A model generated the notes under the pieces. It ran no database searches, was not told the origin of the DNA, and worked only from the letters and a program-made list of their open reading frames with translations. The position numbers and the translations under genes were made by a program. From Bacteroidales bacterium (GTDB taxonomy: Bacteria; Bacteroidota; Bacteroidia; Bacteroidales; Marinilabiliaceae): a stretch of DNA of 64,000 nucleotides. The DNA is taken from assembly GCA_017960905.1 (NCBI GenBank), contig JAGCYH010000010.1:47650-111649 (forward strand). The letters are read 5' to 3'. This document shows positions 1 to 8,841 of the stretch, piece after piece. How positions within the stretch are numbered: the first letter of the stretch is position 1; each line of letters begins with the position of its first letter.

Positions 1-1409
1 TCCATGCGGCCGATGTTGATAAACAAGCGGTCGAATTTCTCGTCGTCGCCACGGCGGCGGTCCTTGCCTTTCTCTTCGGGATAGATGTTGAGGTCGGTGG
101 CGTTCTGGTAGTATTTGTTCACCGCCTCGAATTCGCTGGCGACGATTTTGCGTATAAGATCGTCTTTGCTGAACGAAGAGAGTTTCTCGATTATCTGCGG
201 AATGAACTGTGCTATAGTCGATTGCTCGTCGAATTCCTGTTTTTCTATACCATCGATGAAATAGAGCAGTTTCGACTGGCATATCTCTTCGGCGGTAGGC
301 ACCATCGAGCGAGTGAACTGCTTTTTCGACATTTTTTCTATTTGCTTGATGCGTCCCATCTCTTTGGAGTGAATGATGGAGATGCTGACGCCTTTCTTGC
401 CTGCGCGGCCAGTACGGCCGCTTCGGTGTATGTACACTTCGGGGTCGTCGGGCAAGTTGTAGTTTATCACGTGCGTGAGGTCGGTTACGTCGATGCCTCG
501 TGCAGCGACGTCGGTAGCCACGAGCAGTTGCAGGTGTTTCATGCGGAAACGCTGCATCACCATGTCGCGCTGTGCCTGCGAGAGGTCGCCGTGGAGCGCG
601 TCGGCGTTGTAGCCGTCGGCAATGAGTTTGTCGGCTATCTCCTTGGTTTCCTGACGTGTACGGCAGAATATGATGCCGTAGATGTCGGGAATCATATCCA
701 CGATGCGTTTCAGAGCGAGGTAGCGGTCGCTGGCCTTCACCATGTAGTAGTGGTGCTCAACGGTGTCGGCGCCTTGGTTGGTTTGCCCTATCGTTATTTT
801 GAGAGGGTCTTTCATGTAATTACTTGCTATAGAGGCAATAAACGGCGGCATGGTGGCTGAGAAGAGCATCGTCTGACGCTCTTGCGGCGTTTCGGCAAGG
901 ATGGTTTCGAGGTCGTCTTTGAAGCCCATGTTGAGCATCTCGTCGGCCTCGTCGAGAATGAGCCAGCGTATCTCGCCGATTTTGAGCGCTCCGCGCTCAA
1001 TGAGGTCGATGACGCGTCCCGGTGTGCCTACAATGATGTGGGCCGGACCTTTGAGGGCGCGTATCTGCGTGCGTATTTCGCTGCCGCCGTACACAGGTAT
1101 TATTTGCACTCGCTCGCGATACTTCGCGAAAGAGTGCAAATCTTTGGTGATTTGCAAGCACAATTCGCGGGTAGGGCAGAGTATAAGTGCCTGTGTCAGA
1201 GAGGTGTTGTCGTCGGTCATCTGAACTATCGGCAGACCGAAAGCGCCGGTTTTTCCTGTGCCTGTTTGCGCCAAAGATATTACATCTTGTCCCTTGTTGA
1301 GTATTTCGGGAATGGAGCGGGCTTGTACTGGAGTAGGTGTTTCGAAACCTAATTCTCCGATTGCTTTCAGAATCTCTTCTGAAAGCCCTAATTCTTCAAA
1401 TGTTTGCAT
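1..1409 (-). CDS. DEAD-box ATP-dependent RNA helicase (partial, 3' end outside window)
   Basis: The reverse strand reads openly from an ATG at 1409 to the window edge (about 469 codons) without a stop, so the C-terminus is missing. Visible motifs are the Q-motif GFETPTPVQ (residues 21-29), Walker A AQTGTGKT (47-54), PTREL, TPGR, DEAD, SAT, and HRSGRTGRAG near the end of the second RecA-like domain. After the helicase core, around residue 350, a charged region ends with a Lys/Arg/Asp-rich stretch. This resembles the DeaD/CsdA class, which usually carries an RNA-binding C-terminal domain. The likely role is RNA unwinding in ribosome assembly or mRNA decay in the cytoplasm. A 10-bp inverted repeat interrupts the gene at 1102-1141. 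The family call is firm; the exact paralogue is not. Confidence 0.93.
   Translation of the reverse strand, partial: MQTFEELGLSEEILKAIGELGFETPTPVQARSIPEILNKGQDVISLAQTGTGKTGAFGLPIVQMTDDNTSLTQALILCPTRELCLQITKDLHSFAKYRERVQIIPVYGGSEIRTQIRALKGPAHIIVGTPGRVIDLIERGALKIGEIRWLILDEADEMLNMGFKDDLETILAETPQERQTMLFSATMPPFIASIASNYMKDPLKITIGQTNQGADTVEHHYYMVKASDRYLALKRIVDMIPDIYGIIFCRTRQETKEIADKLIADGYNADALHGDLSQAQRDMVMQRFRMKHLQLLVATDVAARGIDVTDLTHVINYNLPDDPEVYIHRSGRTGRAGKKGVSISIIHSKEMGRIKQIEKMSKKQFTRSMVPTAEEICQSKLLYFIDGIEKQEFDEQSTIAQFIPQIIEKLSSFSKDDLIRKIVASEFEAVNKYYQNATDLNIYPEEKGKDRRRGDDEKFDRLFINIGRM
1102..1141. repeat. Intragenic inverted repeat in the DEAD-box helicase
   Basis: A 10-bp perfect outer stem (1102-1111 with 1132-1141) and a 6-bp inner stem TCGCGA (1114-1119 with 1124-1129) are separated by a 2x2 internal loop, with loop TACT. 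It lies fully inside coding sequence. Confidence 0.85.
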
Positions 1410-1733
1410 GTCAATGTTTTAGCCGTCGCAGCACGCTCCAATGTCTTTTATCACTCCTTGCGGCTTTGCCGTTTTTCACTATCGAAATCGGATTGTGTTC
1501 TTGACGGTAGTTTTCAAATATGAGCGCAAAAGTATATTAACTTTTTCATTTACAGCCGATATTATGTTTTTTTAATAAAATGCCACTTGTCAGAATTGTG
1601 TTTTCTAAAATATTTAAAATCAGCATTTTGTAAATATTATAGACAAAATTTGTGGTATCTATTTTAGTTAATTTAACTTTTGTTGTATTAGCCGAAAAAT
1701 TTTATTATCTTTGCAAAAAGATATGCACTTGCT
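1410..1733. other. Divergent intergenic region, helicase / antiporter
   Basis: 324 bp, strongly AT-rich toward the antiporter. It holds the divergent starts of the helicase (-) and the antiporter (+). A typical Bacteroidota promoter lies at its right end. No small ORF, repeat or structured RNA was recognised in the remainder. Confidence 0.7.
1683..1713 (+). promoter_or_regulatory. Bacteroidota-type promoter of the antiporter-miaA unit
   Basis: TTG at 1683-1685 (within TTTTGTTG) and the -7 box TATCTTTG at 1706-1713 are spaced 20 bp. This matches the TTTG / TAnnTTTG consensus of the Bacteroidota primary sigma factor. The ATG follows 20 nt after the box. Confidence 0.75.
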
Positions 1734-3020
1734 ATGACGAGCGTAATTATAGCCTTTGGTTTGCTGTATTTTGTAGGCCACGTTCTGACCCATCTGTTCG
1801 ACAGGGTCAAGATACCTGACGTACTGATACTCATTACGTTTGGTATTATCATGGGTCCGGTGCTCAACATAGTCAACCCCGACGATATTGGCCCGACAGG
1901 CCGTCTGTTTACTGCTATAGCGCTGATAATCATACTTTTCGAGGGTGGAACCGACATCGAGGTGAGTAACCTGCTTCGCTCCGCGAAGCAGGCATTGCTA
2001 CTGACGTCGGCGTTCTTCTTCATAACCGCTGCAATTATCTATTGCATAATGCATTACGGTTACGATTACTCCGTCAAGGCGAGTCTTGTTACGGGCTTCA
2101 TCTGCGGCGGCACGTCGGCCGCCGTCGTCATTCCGCTTGTGGGCGCGCTCAAGATGGGCAAGGAGGCGGCGACGATTCTGATACTCGAGTCGGCCCTTAC
2201 CGATGTGCTTTGTATTGTCTGCACGCTCGGTGTGCTTCAGAGTGTCGAGCATGGCGAGATAGAGGTTACGCGCATTGTATCACGTGTGTTTATGTCGCTT
2301 GTAATAGCCTCACTCATAGGCTTTTTAGGCGGTGTTGTCTGGTTGTGCATTGTCAATAAGGTTAGGAAATACCCCAATACGCAGTTCGCGACATTCGCAT
2401 TTATGTTTATTGTTTACGGCGTTGCCGAAATGCTCGATTTCAGCGGCGCAATTGCGTCGCTGGCGTTTGGTATAATACTGGGTAACAATAAGTTCGTGGC
2501 ACGTAAACTGAAACCGTACATTGGAAATATAAAAGTCGGCCTCGTTACCGAGGCCGAGAAATCGCTCTACAAAGAGATAGTTTTTCTGCTTAAAATCTTC
2601 TTCTTCATTTACTTAGGTCTGAGTTTCCCGATAGGCGAAGTGCATTTTGTGATGATTTCGCTGTCGCTCGTCGTAGCAATCTTCGTGGCTCGTCCGCTGG
2701 CGTCGAAGTTGTTTGTTAAGCGTAATGTCGACGCTTACGACCGCTCAATAGTGGCAGTGATGGTGCCAAAAGGTTTGGCGGCTGCCGTACTCGCCGGCTT
2801 GCCGGCTGAGTACAATATGATACAAGCTGCAGATATTCAGGCTATTACGTTCAATGTGGTGTTGATAAGCATTTTGGCTACCTCGGTGTTTATCCTGCTC
2901 GTTGAGAAGACTTCGTACGGCACGCTGATGAAGCATCTCATGAGCATCGACAGCGACTACACGCACGAGAACAGCAATGACGCGATTAACAAATATGGCG
3001 ATCCGTTGAGGCGTTTATGA
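1734..3020 (+). CDS. CPA-family cation:proton antiporter
   Basis: A 428-residue, strongly hydrophobic protein with about 12 membrane segments across residues 1-390 and a short hydrophilic tail. The N-terminal half contains FEGGTDI (about residues 69-75), and a GGTSAAVV...ESALTD stretch corresponds to the ESxLND-type region of CPA1/NhaP exchangers. That suggests Na+ or K+/H+ exchange at the inner membrane. There is no RCK/TrkA regulatory domain. It is first in a + strand unit and overlaps miaA by the ATGA stop-start. The family is clear; the ion specificity cannot be read from the sequence. It contains inverted repeats at 1970-1992 (10 bp) and 2536-2557 (9 bp). Confidence 0.88.
   Translation: MTSVIIAFGLLYFVGHVLTHLFDRVKIPDVLILITFGIIMGPVLNIVNPDDIGPTGRLFTAIALIIILFEGGTDIEVSNLLRSAKQALLLTSAFFFITAAIIYCIMHYGYDYSVKASLVTGFICGGTSAAVVIPLVGALKMGKEAATILILESALTDVLCIVCTLGVLQSVEHGEIEVTRIVSRVFMSLVIASLIGFLGGVVWLCIVNKVRKYPNTQFATFAFMFIVYGVAEMLDFSGAIASLAFGIILGNNKFVARKLKPYIGNIKVGLVTEAEKSLYKEIVFLLKIFFFIYLGLSFPIGEVHFVMISLSLVVAIFVARPLASKLFVKRNVDAYDRSIVAVMVPKGLAAAVLAGLPAEYNMIQAADIQAITFNVVLISILATSVFILLVEKTSYGTLMKHLMSIDSDYTHENSNDAINKYGDPLRRL
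1970..1992. repeat. Intragenic inverted repeat in the antiporter
   Basis: Perfect 10-bp stem CCTGCTTCGC with loop TCC, in coding sequence. Confidence 0.85.
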
Positions 3021-3949
3021 CGAAAACAATTGAAAATAAGAACCTTATAGTTGTCCTTGGCCCAACGGCTTCGGGCAAAACGCCGTTTGCAGCGCGCTTG
3101 GCGCTGCAAACCGACGCTGAAATCATCAGTGCCGATTCGCGGCAGGTGTATCGCGGAATGACGCTCGGCACAGGTAAGGATTTGGACGATTATACCATTG
3201 ATGGTCAGCAAGTTGCATATCACCTAATCGACATTGCCGATGCCGGCGAAAAATACAATGTCTATCGTTTTCAGAACGATTTCGTCGATGCTTTCAACGA
3301 CATTCGCGCACGCGGAAAAATGCCCATAATGTGCGGTGGTACAGGACTTTACATTGAGGCTGTGCTGAAAGGTTATAAGATGATTTCGGTGCCGCCGAAT
3401 CACGATTTGCGTCGTCGTCTTGAAGGCAAAACGCTCGACGAGCTTACTCAGATACTCTCGACATACCGCCGTTTGCACAACACGACAGATTCCGACACTA
3501 TTCCGCGCGCGGTGCGTGCGATAGAAATTGAGGATTACTACGCCTCGAACCCCGAGATAGAGCAGAATCTGCCTGAGCTGCACCCTGTGGTCATCGGTCT
3601 CGACATCGACCGCGACCTGCGGCGCGAGAAAATAACGCGCCGCCTCCACGCCCGCCTCGACGCAGGCATGGTAGATGAGGTGCGCGCCTTGCTCGACAGC
3701 GGCCTTTCGCCCGACACGCTCATCTACTATGGTCTGGAGTACAAATATCTGACGCTTTATCTGATAGGTCAGCTATCGTACGATGCTATGGTAGAGCAAC
3801 TTAACATTGCCATACACCAGTTTGCCAAGCGCCAGATGACTTGGTTTCGTGGTATGGAGAAACGCGGTACTCACATCAATTGGATTGATGCCGCACTGCC
3901 TATGGAAGAGAAAATCGAACAAGCTTTGAAAATTATAAACCATTTATAA
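3017..3949 (+). CDS. miaA: tRNA dimethylallyltransferase (MiaA paralogue)
   Basis: 310 residues. MiaA transfers a dimethylallyl group to N6 of A37 in tRNAs reading UNN codons. Walker A is GPTASGKT at residues 15-22, followed by SADSRQVYRG and CGGTGLYIEAV, all conserved MiaA signatures. After SADSRQVYRGM the protein reads LGTGKDLDDY instead of the usual IGTAKP. This variant matches the second MiaA type I associate with Bacteroidales, so another miaA probably exists elsewhere in the genome. Its start overlaps the antiporter stop (ATGA), which indicates translational coupling. An 11-bp inverted repeat lies at 3085-3111. Confidence 0.92.
   Translation: MTKTIENKNLIVVLGPTASGKTPFAARLALQTDAEIISADSRQVYRGMTLGTGKDLDDYTIDGQQVAYHLIDIADAGEKYNVYRFQNDFVDAFNDIRARGKMPIMCGGTGLYIEAVLKGYKMISVPPNHDLRRRLEGKTLDELTQILSTYRRLHNTTDSDTIPRAVRAIEIEDYYASNPEIEQNLPELHPVVIGLDIDRDLRREKITRRLHARLDAGMVDEVRALLDSGLSPDTLIYYGLEYKYLTLYLIGQLSYDAMVEQLNIAIHQFAKRQMTWFRGMEKRGTHINWIDAALPMEEKIEQALKIINHL
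3085..3111. repeat. Intragenic inverted repeat in miaA
   Basis: Perfect 11-bp stem GTTTGCAGCGC with loop GCTTG, coding for the helix just after the Walker A motif. Confidence 0.85.
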
Positions 3950-3959
3950 TCAACGTAAT

Positions 3960-5138
3960 ATGAAAAGACATGCTGTTTTGTCCGCACTGCTGATAATGTT
4001 TTGCACATCGCTCGTGGCGCAAACTACCGAGCCGGCTGTAATGTCGGAGGAGAGTATCAGCGAGAAGATTGAGAAATGTCGCAATCTGACCTATAATAAA
4101 ACTATGTACGAGCACGACACTACTGTTGTGCGCGAACTGGTCAACTATGCCCAGCATACGCTCGAGACAAGCGGCAACGTGGCTTTCTTCGTCGATGAGT
4201 ACCGCCTGCTATACATTCTCAACGGTTTTTATGCCGACTTCATAAGCAGCATAAGGACTGTCGACGATTCGGTATACTTTGAGAATGTGGCTTACAAGCT
4301 GCGTCCGCAAAACAGCGATTATTACTACAACGGCATCTCTTATTTGAATGTAAATTCGGCCAAAATACTTGAAGACGTGCGCAAATCGACTTCAATCGAT
4401 GATAGTGAGAAGCGATTTATTGAATTGTATATCAAGCATTTGATAACAAAAGACGACATTGAGGTGAATGCCTACAGCGATGAGTTCTTGTCGGTAAATA
4501 CCGACAAGACATTCGAGAACTACACGCGCCGGTACATACGGCATGTTTACAGGCCTTACAGCGATTTTGGCATCTTTGGCGCACTCCTTTTCGGTTCGAA
4601 AGTTACAACCGAGTCGCTCACCGACATCGATAACGTCGGCTTTAATTTCGGTATCAATATCGCTCTGATGTACAAGCGAATAGCCCTCATGTTCGACTTA
4701 CAGGACGGCTTCGGGCGTCTGCGTTCCGACATTTCAAAAGGCGGCATCACGCTCGAAAAACGAACAAGGTACGTCAATCGCACCATTGGCGTGTCGCTCG
4801 GTTACAAGCTGCCAGTTCGGAATAAATGGTTTGTCATACCAGCTGTCGGCCTACACAAGACGTGGATTATCGACAACCGACCCGATATGGAAAAGACTGA
4901 TTTCAAGGCTCGTAGCAATGCCAATATAGGTGCCGGCATCGAGATTGGGCGCGAATTCGGCTCTTTCGAGAACAACTTCCGCACCGACCGAATGCGGTAC
5001 ATTTATGGCCATATAGGGCTCAAATACACCATTTTGCCTACAAAAATCGGCATGCAGAGCGGCGACTACAAAGGTCTGATGCACTGCATAAATCTGGCTG
5101 TCGGTTTCGGCATAAACCAGGCTCACAGGGTGTACTGA
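3960..5138 (+). CDS. Secreted protein of unknown function
   Basis: 392 residues beginning with a signal peptide (residues 1-21, ending FCTSLVAQ), so it is exported to the periplasm or outer membrane. Residues 30-190 are charged and probably helical. From about 200 onward the sequence alternates hydrophobic residues and is rich in Gly, Tyr and Phe (for example SDFGIFGALLFGSKV and the C-terminal AVGFGINQ). That would suit a beta-barrel or beta-sandwich in the outer membrane. I do not recognise the family. It lies 10 nt after miaA and 1 nt before the radical SAM gene, so the four + strand genes probably share a transcript. Confidence 0.7.
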   Translation: MKRHAVLSALLIMFCTSLVAQTTEPAVMSEESISEKIEKCRNLTYNKTMYEHDTTVVRELVNYAQHTLETSGNVAFFVDEYRLLYILNGFYADFISSIRTVDDSVYFENVAYKLRPQNSDYYYNGISYLNVNSAKILEDVRKSTSIDDSEKRFIELYIKHLITKDDIEVNAYSDEFLSVNTDKTFENYTRRYIRHVYRPYSDFGIFGALLFGSKVTTESLTDIDNVGFNFGINIALMYKRIALMFDLQDGFGRLRSDISKGGITLEKRTRYVNRTIGVSLGYKLPVRNKWFVIPAVGLHKTWIIDNRPDMEKTDFKARSNANIGAGIEIGREFGSFENNFRTDRMRYIYGHIGLKYTILPTKIGMQSGDYKGLMHCINLAVGFGINQAHRVY

Positions 5139-5139
5139 T

Positions 5140-6045
5140 ATGTACTACAACACCTACCACGACTACTGCCGGCGGACTTTCGGCCGCCGGGTTCAGAAGA
5201 TATCTGTTAATGCCGGTTTCACCTGCCCAAACCGCGACGGGACGAAGGGCACTGGCGGCTGCGCGTTTTGCAACAACAGCACTTTCAATCCCGACTACTG
5301 CCGCGCCGATGTCGATATTCTGCGCCAGATAGATGATGGTATTCTCTTTTTCAAAAAATACAATGCCGACCTTTTTTTCGCTTATTTTCAGGCATATAGC
5401 AATACTTATGGCGAAACACAAGAAGTAATCGGGCTCTACCGCAAAGCGTTGAGCCACAGTCGTATAAGCGGTCTTGTGATAGGCACGCGCCCCGACTGTC
5501 TTGCTGACGATTTGCTCGATGAGCTCGCAAAACTGGCTGAAAATCACCATATTGTGGTAGAACTTGGCGCCGAAAGCTGCTACAACGACACTCTCAGCGC
5601 GATAAACCGCGGGCATACGTGGGAAGATAGTGTTGAGGCGGTTAACCGCCTCAACGACAGAAATATACCAGTAGGTTTGCACATGATAATGGGTCTGCCT
5701 GGCGAGACACGCGAGATGCAACTTGCCGAGGCTGCCGCGATTTCAAAACTCCCCGTTACATTCCTGAAACTTCATCAGTTACAGATAGTTAAAGGTTCGC
5801 GTTTTGCTCAGCTCTACGCTGAGCAACCGCGCCAATTCGACCTTTGGACACTCGACGATTACATCGATTTTTGCATCGATTTTGCCGAGAGGCTCAATCC
5901 GGCCATTGTCATCGAACGCTTTGTAAGTCAGGCGCCGCGCGAAATGGTTGTGGCGCCATTTTGGAACGTGAAAAACTTCGAGTTTGTACACAAACTCGAA
6001 CATCGTTTTGGCGAACGCCATACATATCAGGGACGTTTGTTTTAG
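5140..6045 (+). CDS. YhcC-type radical SAM protein (TIGR01212-like)
   Basis: 301 residues. The iron-sulfur cluster motif lies near the N-terminus: a Cys in GFTCPNRDG is followed by GGCAFCNN, giving the widened Cys spacing of the YhcC/TIGR01212 group rather than CxxxCxxC. Further family-like segments are YFQAYSNTY, IGTRPDCL, VELGAES and GLPGE. The substrate of this group is not firmly known, so only the fold is assigned. The gene sits 1 nt after the secreted protein and ends 2 nt from the convergent phosphatase gene. It carries three strong inverted repeats (5632-5655, 5804-5826, 5977-6000), the densest cluster in the window. Confidence 0.9.
   Translation: MYYNTYHDYCRRTFGRRVQKISVNAGFTCPNRDGTKGTGGCAFCNNSTFNPDYCRADVDILRQIDDGILFFKKYNADLFFAYFQAYSNTYGETQEVIGLYRKALSHSRISGLVIGTRPDCLADDLLDELAKLAENHHIVVELGAESCYNDTLSAINRGHTWEDSVEAVNRLNDRNIPVGLHMIMGLPGETREMQLAEAAAISKLPVTFLKLHQLQIVKGSRFAQLYAEQPRQFDLWTLDDYIDFCIDFAERLNPAIVIERFVSQAPREMVVAPFWNVKNFEFVHKLEHRFGERHTYQGRLF
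5632..5655. repeat. 24-bp perfect palindrome in the radical SAM gene
   Basis: Half-site GTTGAGGCGGTT is followed directly by its reverse complement: a 12-bp stem with no spacer, in coding sequence. Confidence 0.88.
5977..6000. repeat. Intragenic inverted repeat in the radical SAM gene
   Basis: Perfect 11-bp stem TTCGAGTTTGT with a 2-nt spacer AC, near the 3' end of the coding sequence. Confidence 0.87.
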
Positions 6046-6047
6046 CG

Positions 6048-7151
6048 CTATTCGGCGAACTCGAACGTGGTGGCTACCGGGAAGTGGTCGCTTATGGTGG
6101 TGTTGTTGAGTATCTCGAACGATTTTGATACAATGCCTTCGGAATAGAGCACGTAGTCGATGCGCAACGGCGGCAGTTTGCCGTTGTATGTGTTGGCCCA
6201 GCCTCGACCCGACTCGATGAATGAGTCGTAAAGATTCTGCGATATTTGTCTGTAAGTGAACGAGATAGGGGTATCGTTAAAGTCGCCGCAGACAATAGTT
6301 TTCAGAGGTGAGTCGGCTATGGCCTGTCGGAGCTCACGCGCCTGCACGGCTCTGTCGACAAAGGCTCCGGCCATTTGATGGTATGTCGATTTGATGTTCT
6401 CTTTCGTCTCGCCGCCTATGTCGGCGTGCTGAACATTGTTGACTGCCGTCAACTGCTTGTCCGACAAGCGGATAGACTTTAGGTGGCAATTGAAAATACG
6501 TGTTTTCGTGCCTTTTATATCAGCGTCGACAACAAGAATCGAAGTGTTTGTTTCGTTAGAGAAACTATCAATTTTCACGTGTTCGATAGGGTATTTGCTC
6601 AGAATAATCTGAGCCGAAGCCCAAGGGTGCGCCTTGCCGACATTTTCGTCGGTAATTATGTATTTGTAGGTCGTGAACGCGCTTGGGTAGTCGTTGAAAC
6701 CCATATTCGCAAGTACCTTACTCATAGGTACTTCCTGCAGGCAGACAATGTCGGCGTCGCGGTTGTCGATGAAGGTTATGAAGTCGTCGATGGTAACACC
6801 CTCGGCATATTTGCCCATGTTGAAATTTCTGACATTATATGTCAGAAATTTTATATCGTTCTGATTATCAGATGGTGCCGAGCCAAAGCCAATGTTACAA
6901 ACCGACATGAAGCTCTTCCACGTAACCACCAACGCCACAAGTGGCAGAATTATTTTGAGCGAACGCCCGAAAATGAGCACCAGAACAACGTAGAGCGCTG
7001 TCGCCACCCACAAATACGGAAATCCGAACCCGGCAAATGGTATGTAGCTTTCCTTAACAGGCTCATACATCGATGAATAGCACGTCAGTACGACTCCCGC
7101 CGCAAGCATTATCCCGATGAAACCTATTATGTAGCTAAAGAATTTTCTCAT
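6048..7151 (-). CDS. Membrane-anchored endonuclease/exonuclease/phosphatase-family protein
   Basis: 367 residues. Hydrophobic segments at about 4-24, 41-58 and 64-86 anchor the N-terminus. The catalytic-type domain starts near residue 100 (FLTYNVRNFN), with CLQEVP (metal-binding Glu), CHLKS, VCGDFNDTP and the C-terminal ISDHFPVATTF (catalytic His). These are the hallmarks of the DNase I/sphingomyelinase superfamily. The active domain probably faces the periplasm; the substrate may be a lipid, phosphoester or nucleic acid and cannot be told from sequence. It overlaps the upstream rhomboid by 4 nt. A 13-bp inverted repeat is at 6823-6851 and an 8-bp one at 6711-6733. Confidence 0.88.
   Translation of the reverse strand: MRKFFSYIIGFIGIMLAAGVVLTCYSSMYEPVKESYIPFAGFGFPYLWVATALYVVLVLIFGRSLKIILPLVALVVTWKSFMSVCNIGFGSAPSDNQNDIKFLTYNVRNFNMGKYAEGVTIDDFITFIDNRDADIVCLQEVPMSKVLANMGFNDYPSAFTTYKYIITDENVGKAHPWASAQIILSKYPIEHVKIDSFSNETNTSILVVDADIKGTKTRIFNCHLKSIRLSDKQLTAVNNVQHADIGGETKENIKSTYHQMAGAFVDRAVQARELRQAIADSPLKTIVCGDFNDTPISFTYRQISQNLYDSFIESGRGWANTYNGKLPPLRIDYVLYSEGIVSKSFEILNNTTISDHFPVATTFEFAE
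6823..6851. repeat. Intragenic inverted repeat in the phosphatase gene
   Basis: Perfect 13-bp stem AAATTTCTGACAT with loop TAT, coding for the N-terminal edge of the catalytic domain. Confidence 0.88.
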
Positions 7152-7987
7152 TGTGAATTGTTTTTGCTTTCATCGAAAAGAGTCTGTTTCTCCGCCTTCG
7201 ACAGACCATCGTAACCCGACTGTTTCATCTTGTCGAGTATGCGGTCTATCTCGCGGTTGTGCTCTTGTCGACGTGCGTTAAACTTCATATCTTCAGTCAT
7301 TTGATTGTTATAAACGACGTGCATTTTCTGTCTGTTTCTGTTGTGCCGAGAGAGTCTTGCGTGAGGCAAGCCTCGCCATTTCCACCACAAAGATAGTAAA
7401 ATTCCGGCAAGCGCACCGCCAAGGTGCGCTAAATGTCCGCCTGTGTTTACAAGACCCGGAACGCTGATTATGTCTATTACGACGAAAAAAGCGGCGTAGT
7501 ATTTGAGCGGAACAATGCCAATGAAGATGACTTGAATCTTGTAGTTGGGTGCGTAAACCGCTACAGCTAAGAGGATTGCCATCACAGCCGCCGACGCGCC
7601 TATCATCACCGAACCGCTTATCGGCATAAAAAATTGCGCTGCCAGACAGGCCACGCAACCCATCAGTCCGCCCACAAGATATGTGAGCAGCAGAGTGCGC
7701 TGTCCGATGATGGCGGTGAATATCCGCCCAAACCAATAAAGGCACAGCAGATTGAAAAAGACATGTATAAAGTCGTAGTGTACAAACATATACGTGAGAA
7801 CTGTCCACGGGCGGTGAATCAGTTCTATGAGCGGTATGGGCATGGCAACGAAAGACAGCAAGAGGTTGCTGTCGATGAATATCGACAGCACGCGCACAGC
7901 AAGGAACACACCTATGTTGATGTAAATCAGCTTTATGAGTGTTCCGCCTTCGCTAAAAGATTCGTTTATTTCGCGCCAAAATGCCAT
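7148..7987 (-). CDS. Rhomboid-family intramembrane serine protease (downstream copy)
   Basis: 279 residues with six or so hydrophobic helices between 20 and 205. The nucleophile motif is GASA with Ser132, and the catalytic His is in AHLGGALAG (His188). The L1-loop WTVLTYMFVHYDFIHVFFN also fits the family. The C-terminus from about 205 is a cytoplasmic Lys/Arg/Asn-rich tail. Rhomboids cleave transmembrane substrates within the membrane. It sits 2 nt after a second rhomboid and overlaps the next gene by 4 nt. A 10-bp inverted repeat lies at 7867-7890 and an 8-bp one at 7410-7430. Confidence 0.93.
   Translation of the reverse strand: MAFWREINESFSEGGTLIKLIYINIGVFLAVRVLSIFIDSNLLLSFVAMPIPLIELIHRPWTVLTYMFVHYDFIHVFFNLLCLYWFGRIFTAIIGQRTLLLTYLVGGLMGCVACLAAQFFMPISGSVMIGASAAVMAILLAVAVYAPNYKIQVIFIGIVPLKYYAAFFVVIDIISVPGLVNTGGHLAHLGGALAGILLSLWWKWRGLPHARLSRHNRNRQKMHVVYNNQMTEDMKFNARRQEHNREIDRILDKMKQSGYDGLSKAEKQTLFDESKNNSQ
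7867..7890. repeat. Intragenic inverted repeat in the downstream rhomboid gene
   Basis: Perfect 10-bp stem TGCTGTCGAT with loop GAAT, in coding sequence. Confidence 0.86.
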
Positions 7988-7989
7988 AA

Positions 7990-8841
7990 TCAGTAGTACA
8001 TGTTATTGTTGTAGTCGTTGCGCCATTTTCGTACGAGGAAAAAGCCGAACAGCATGCCGCCCAAGTGCGCCCAGTGAGCCACATTGTCGTAGTGCACGCC
8101 CACGTTGCTCGCTATTCCGAGGAAAAGCTCTATCAGACCGTAAATTATCACGAAGTATTTCGCTTTTATCGGAATTGGCGGGAAGAGCAGCAGCAGTCGC
8201 ATATTGGGGAACAACATGCCGAAAGCCAGCAGTATTCCGAATACGGCGCCGGAGGCGCCTATCGTTATGTGCGAGTTGAAATACATTGGCTGGTAATCAA
8301 CAAAGAATTGCCGTGCGTAGGTGAGCGCCTGCGACGGGTCGGAGGCCACTATGGCGTTGTATTTGTTGATAAACTGTTGTATAAACAGCTGACTTTCAGA
8401 GTCGTATGCGAACACGAAACGATCCATCATGCCTTGCACATCGGCGTTCGACGGGTTGGTCAGAAACTTGTCGATGGCCTCTATGAACGGGTTGAGGTCG
8501 AAGTAGAGCGCCACTTCCTGCGTAAGGCCAGAGCCAATGCCGCATATAAGGTAGTATATGAGGAATCGTTTGCCACCCCACACTTGTTCCAGAATGCGCC
8601 CGAACATGAAGAGCGCAAACATATTGAAGAAGATATGGTCGAAGCCGCCATGCAGAAACATGAACGTGACAAGTTGCCACGGCCCGAAGTCCTGGGCAGC
8701 GTAGTAGTGAAGACCCAGATAGTCGTTCACGTTGATGCCCATGTGGCTTCTGACAACATAGCTTGCTATGCAAGCTAATATATTTATTATCAGTAAGTTC
8801 TTTACTACTGGCGGCATCTGGAATTGACTGCTGAAACTCAT
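7990..8841 (-). CDS. Rhomboid-family intramembrane serine protease (upstream copy)
   Basis: 283 residues. The active-site Ser is in GASG (Ser197) and the His in AHLGGMLFG (His259). The family signature WQLVTFMFLHGGFDHIFFNMFALFMFG covers residues 56-81. It differs from its neighbour by an insertion of about 70 polar residues (about 112-190) before the GASG helix, probably a periplasmic loop that could select substrates. It overlaps mutL by 4 nt (ATGA) and is followed after 2 nt by the second rhomboid. The two are probably old paralogues, since sequence similarity outside the motifs is low. Confidence 0.93.
   Translation of the reverse strand: MSFSSQFQMPPVVKNLLIINILACIASYVVRSHMGINVNDYLGLHYYAAQDFGPWQLVTFMFLHGGFDHIFFNMFALFMFGRILEQVWGGKRFLIYYLICGIGSGLTQEVALYFDLNPFIEAIDKFLTNPSNADVQGMMDRFVFAYDSESQLFIQQFINKYNAIVASDPSQALTYARQFFVDYQPMYFNSHITIGASGAVFGILLAFGMLFPNMRLLLLFPPIPIKAKYFVIIYGLIELFLGIASNVGVHYDNVAHWAHLGGMLFGFFLVRKWRNDYNNNMYY

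Noticed and set aside
222..1352. Open frames on the + strand inside the first 1.4 kb
   Set aside because: They have no recognisable composition and lie antisense to a clear DEAD-box helicase that runs off the window edge.
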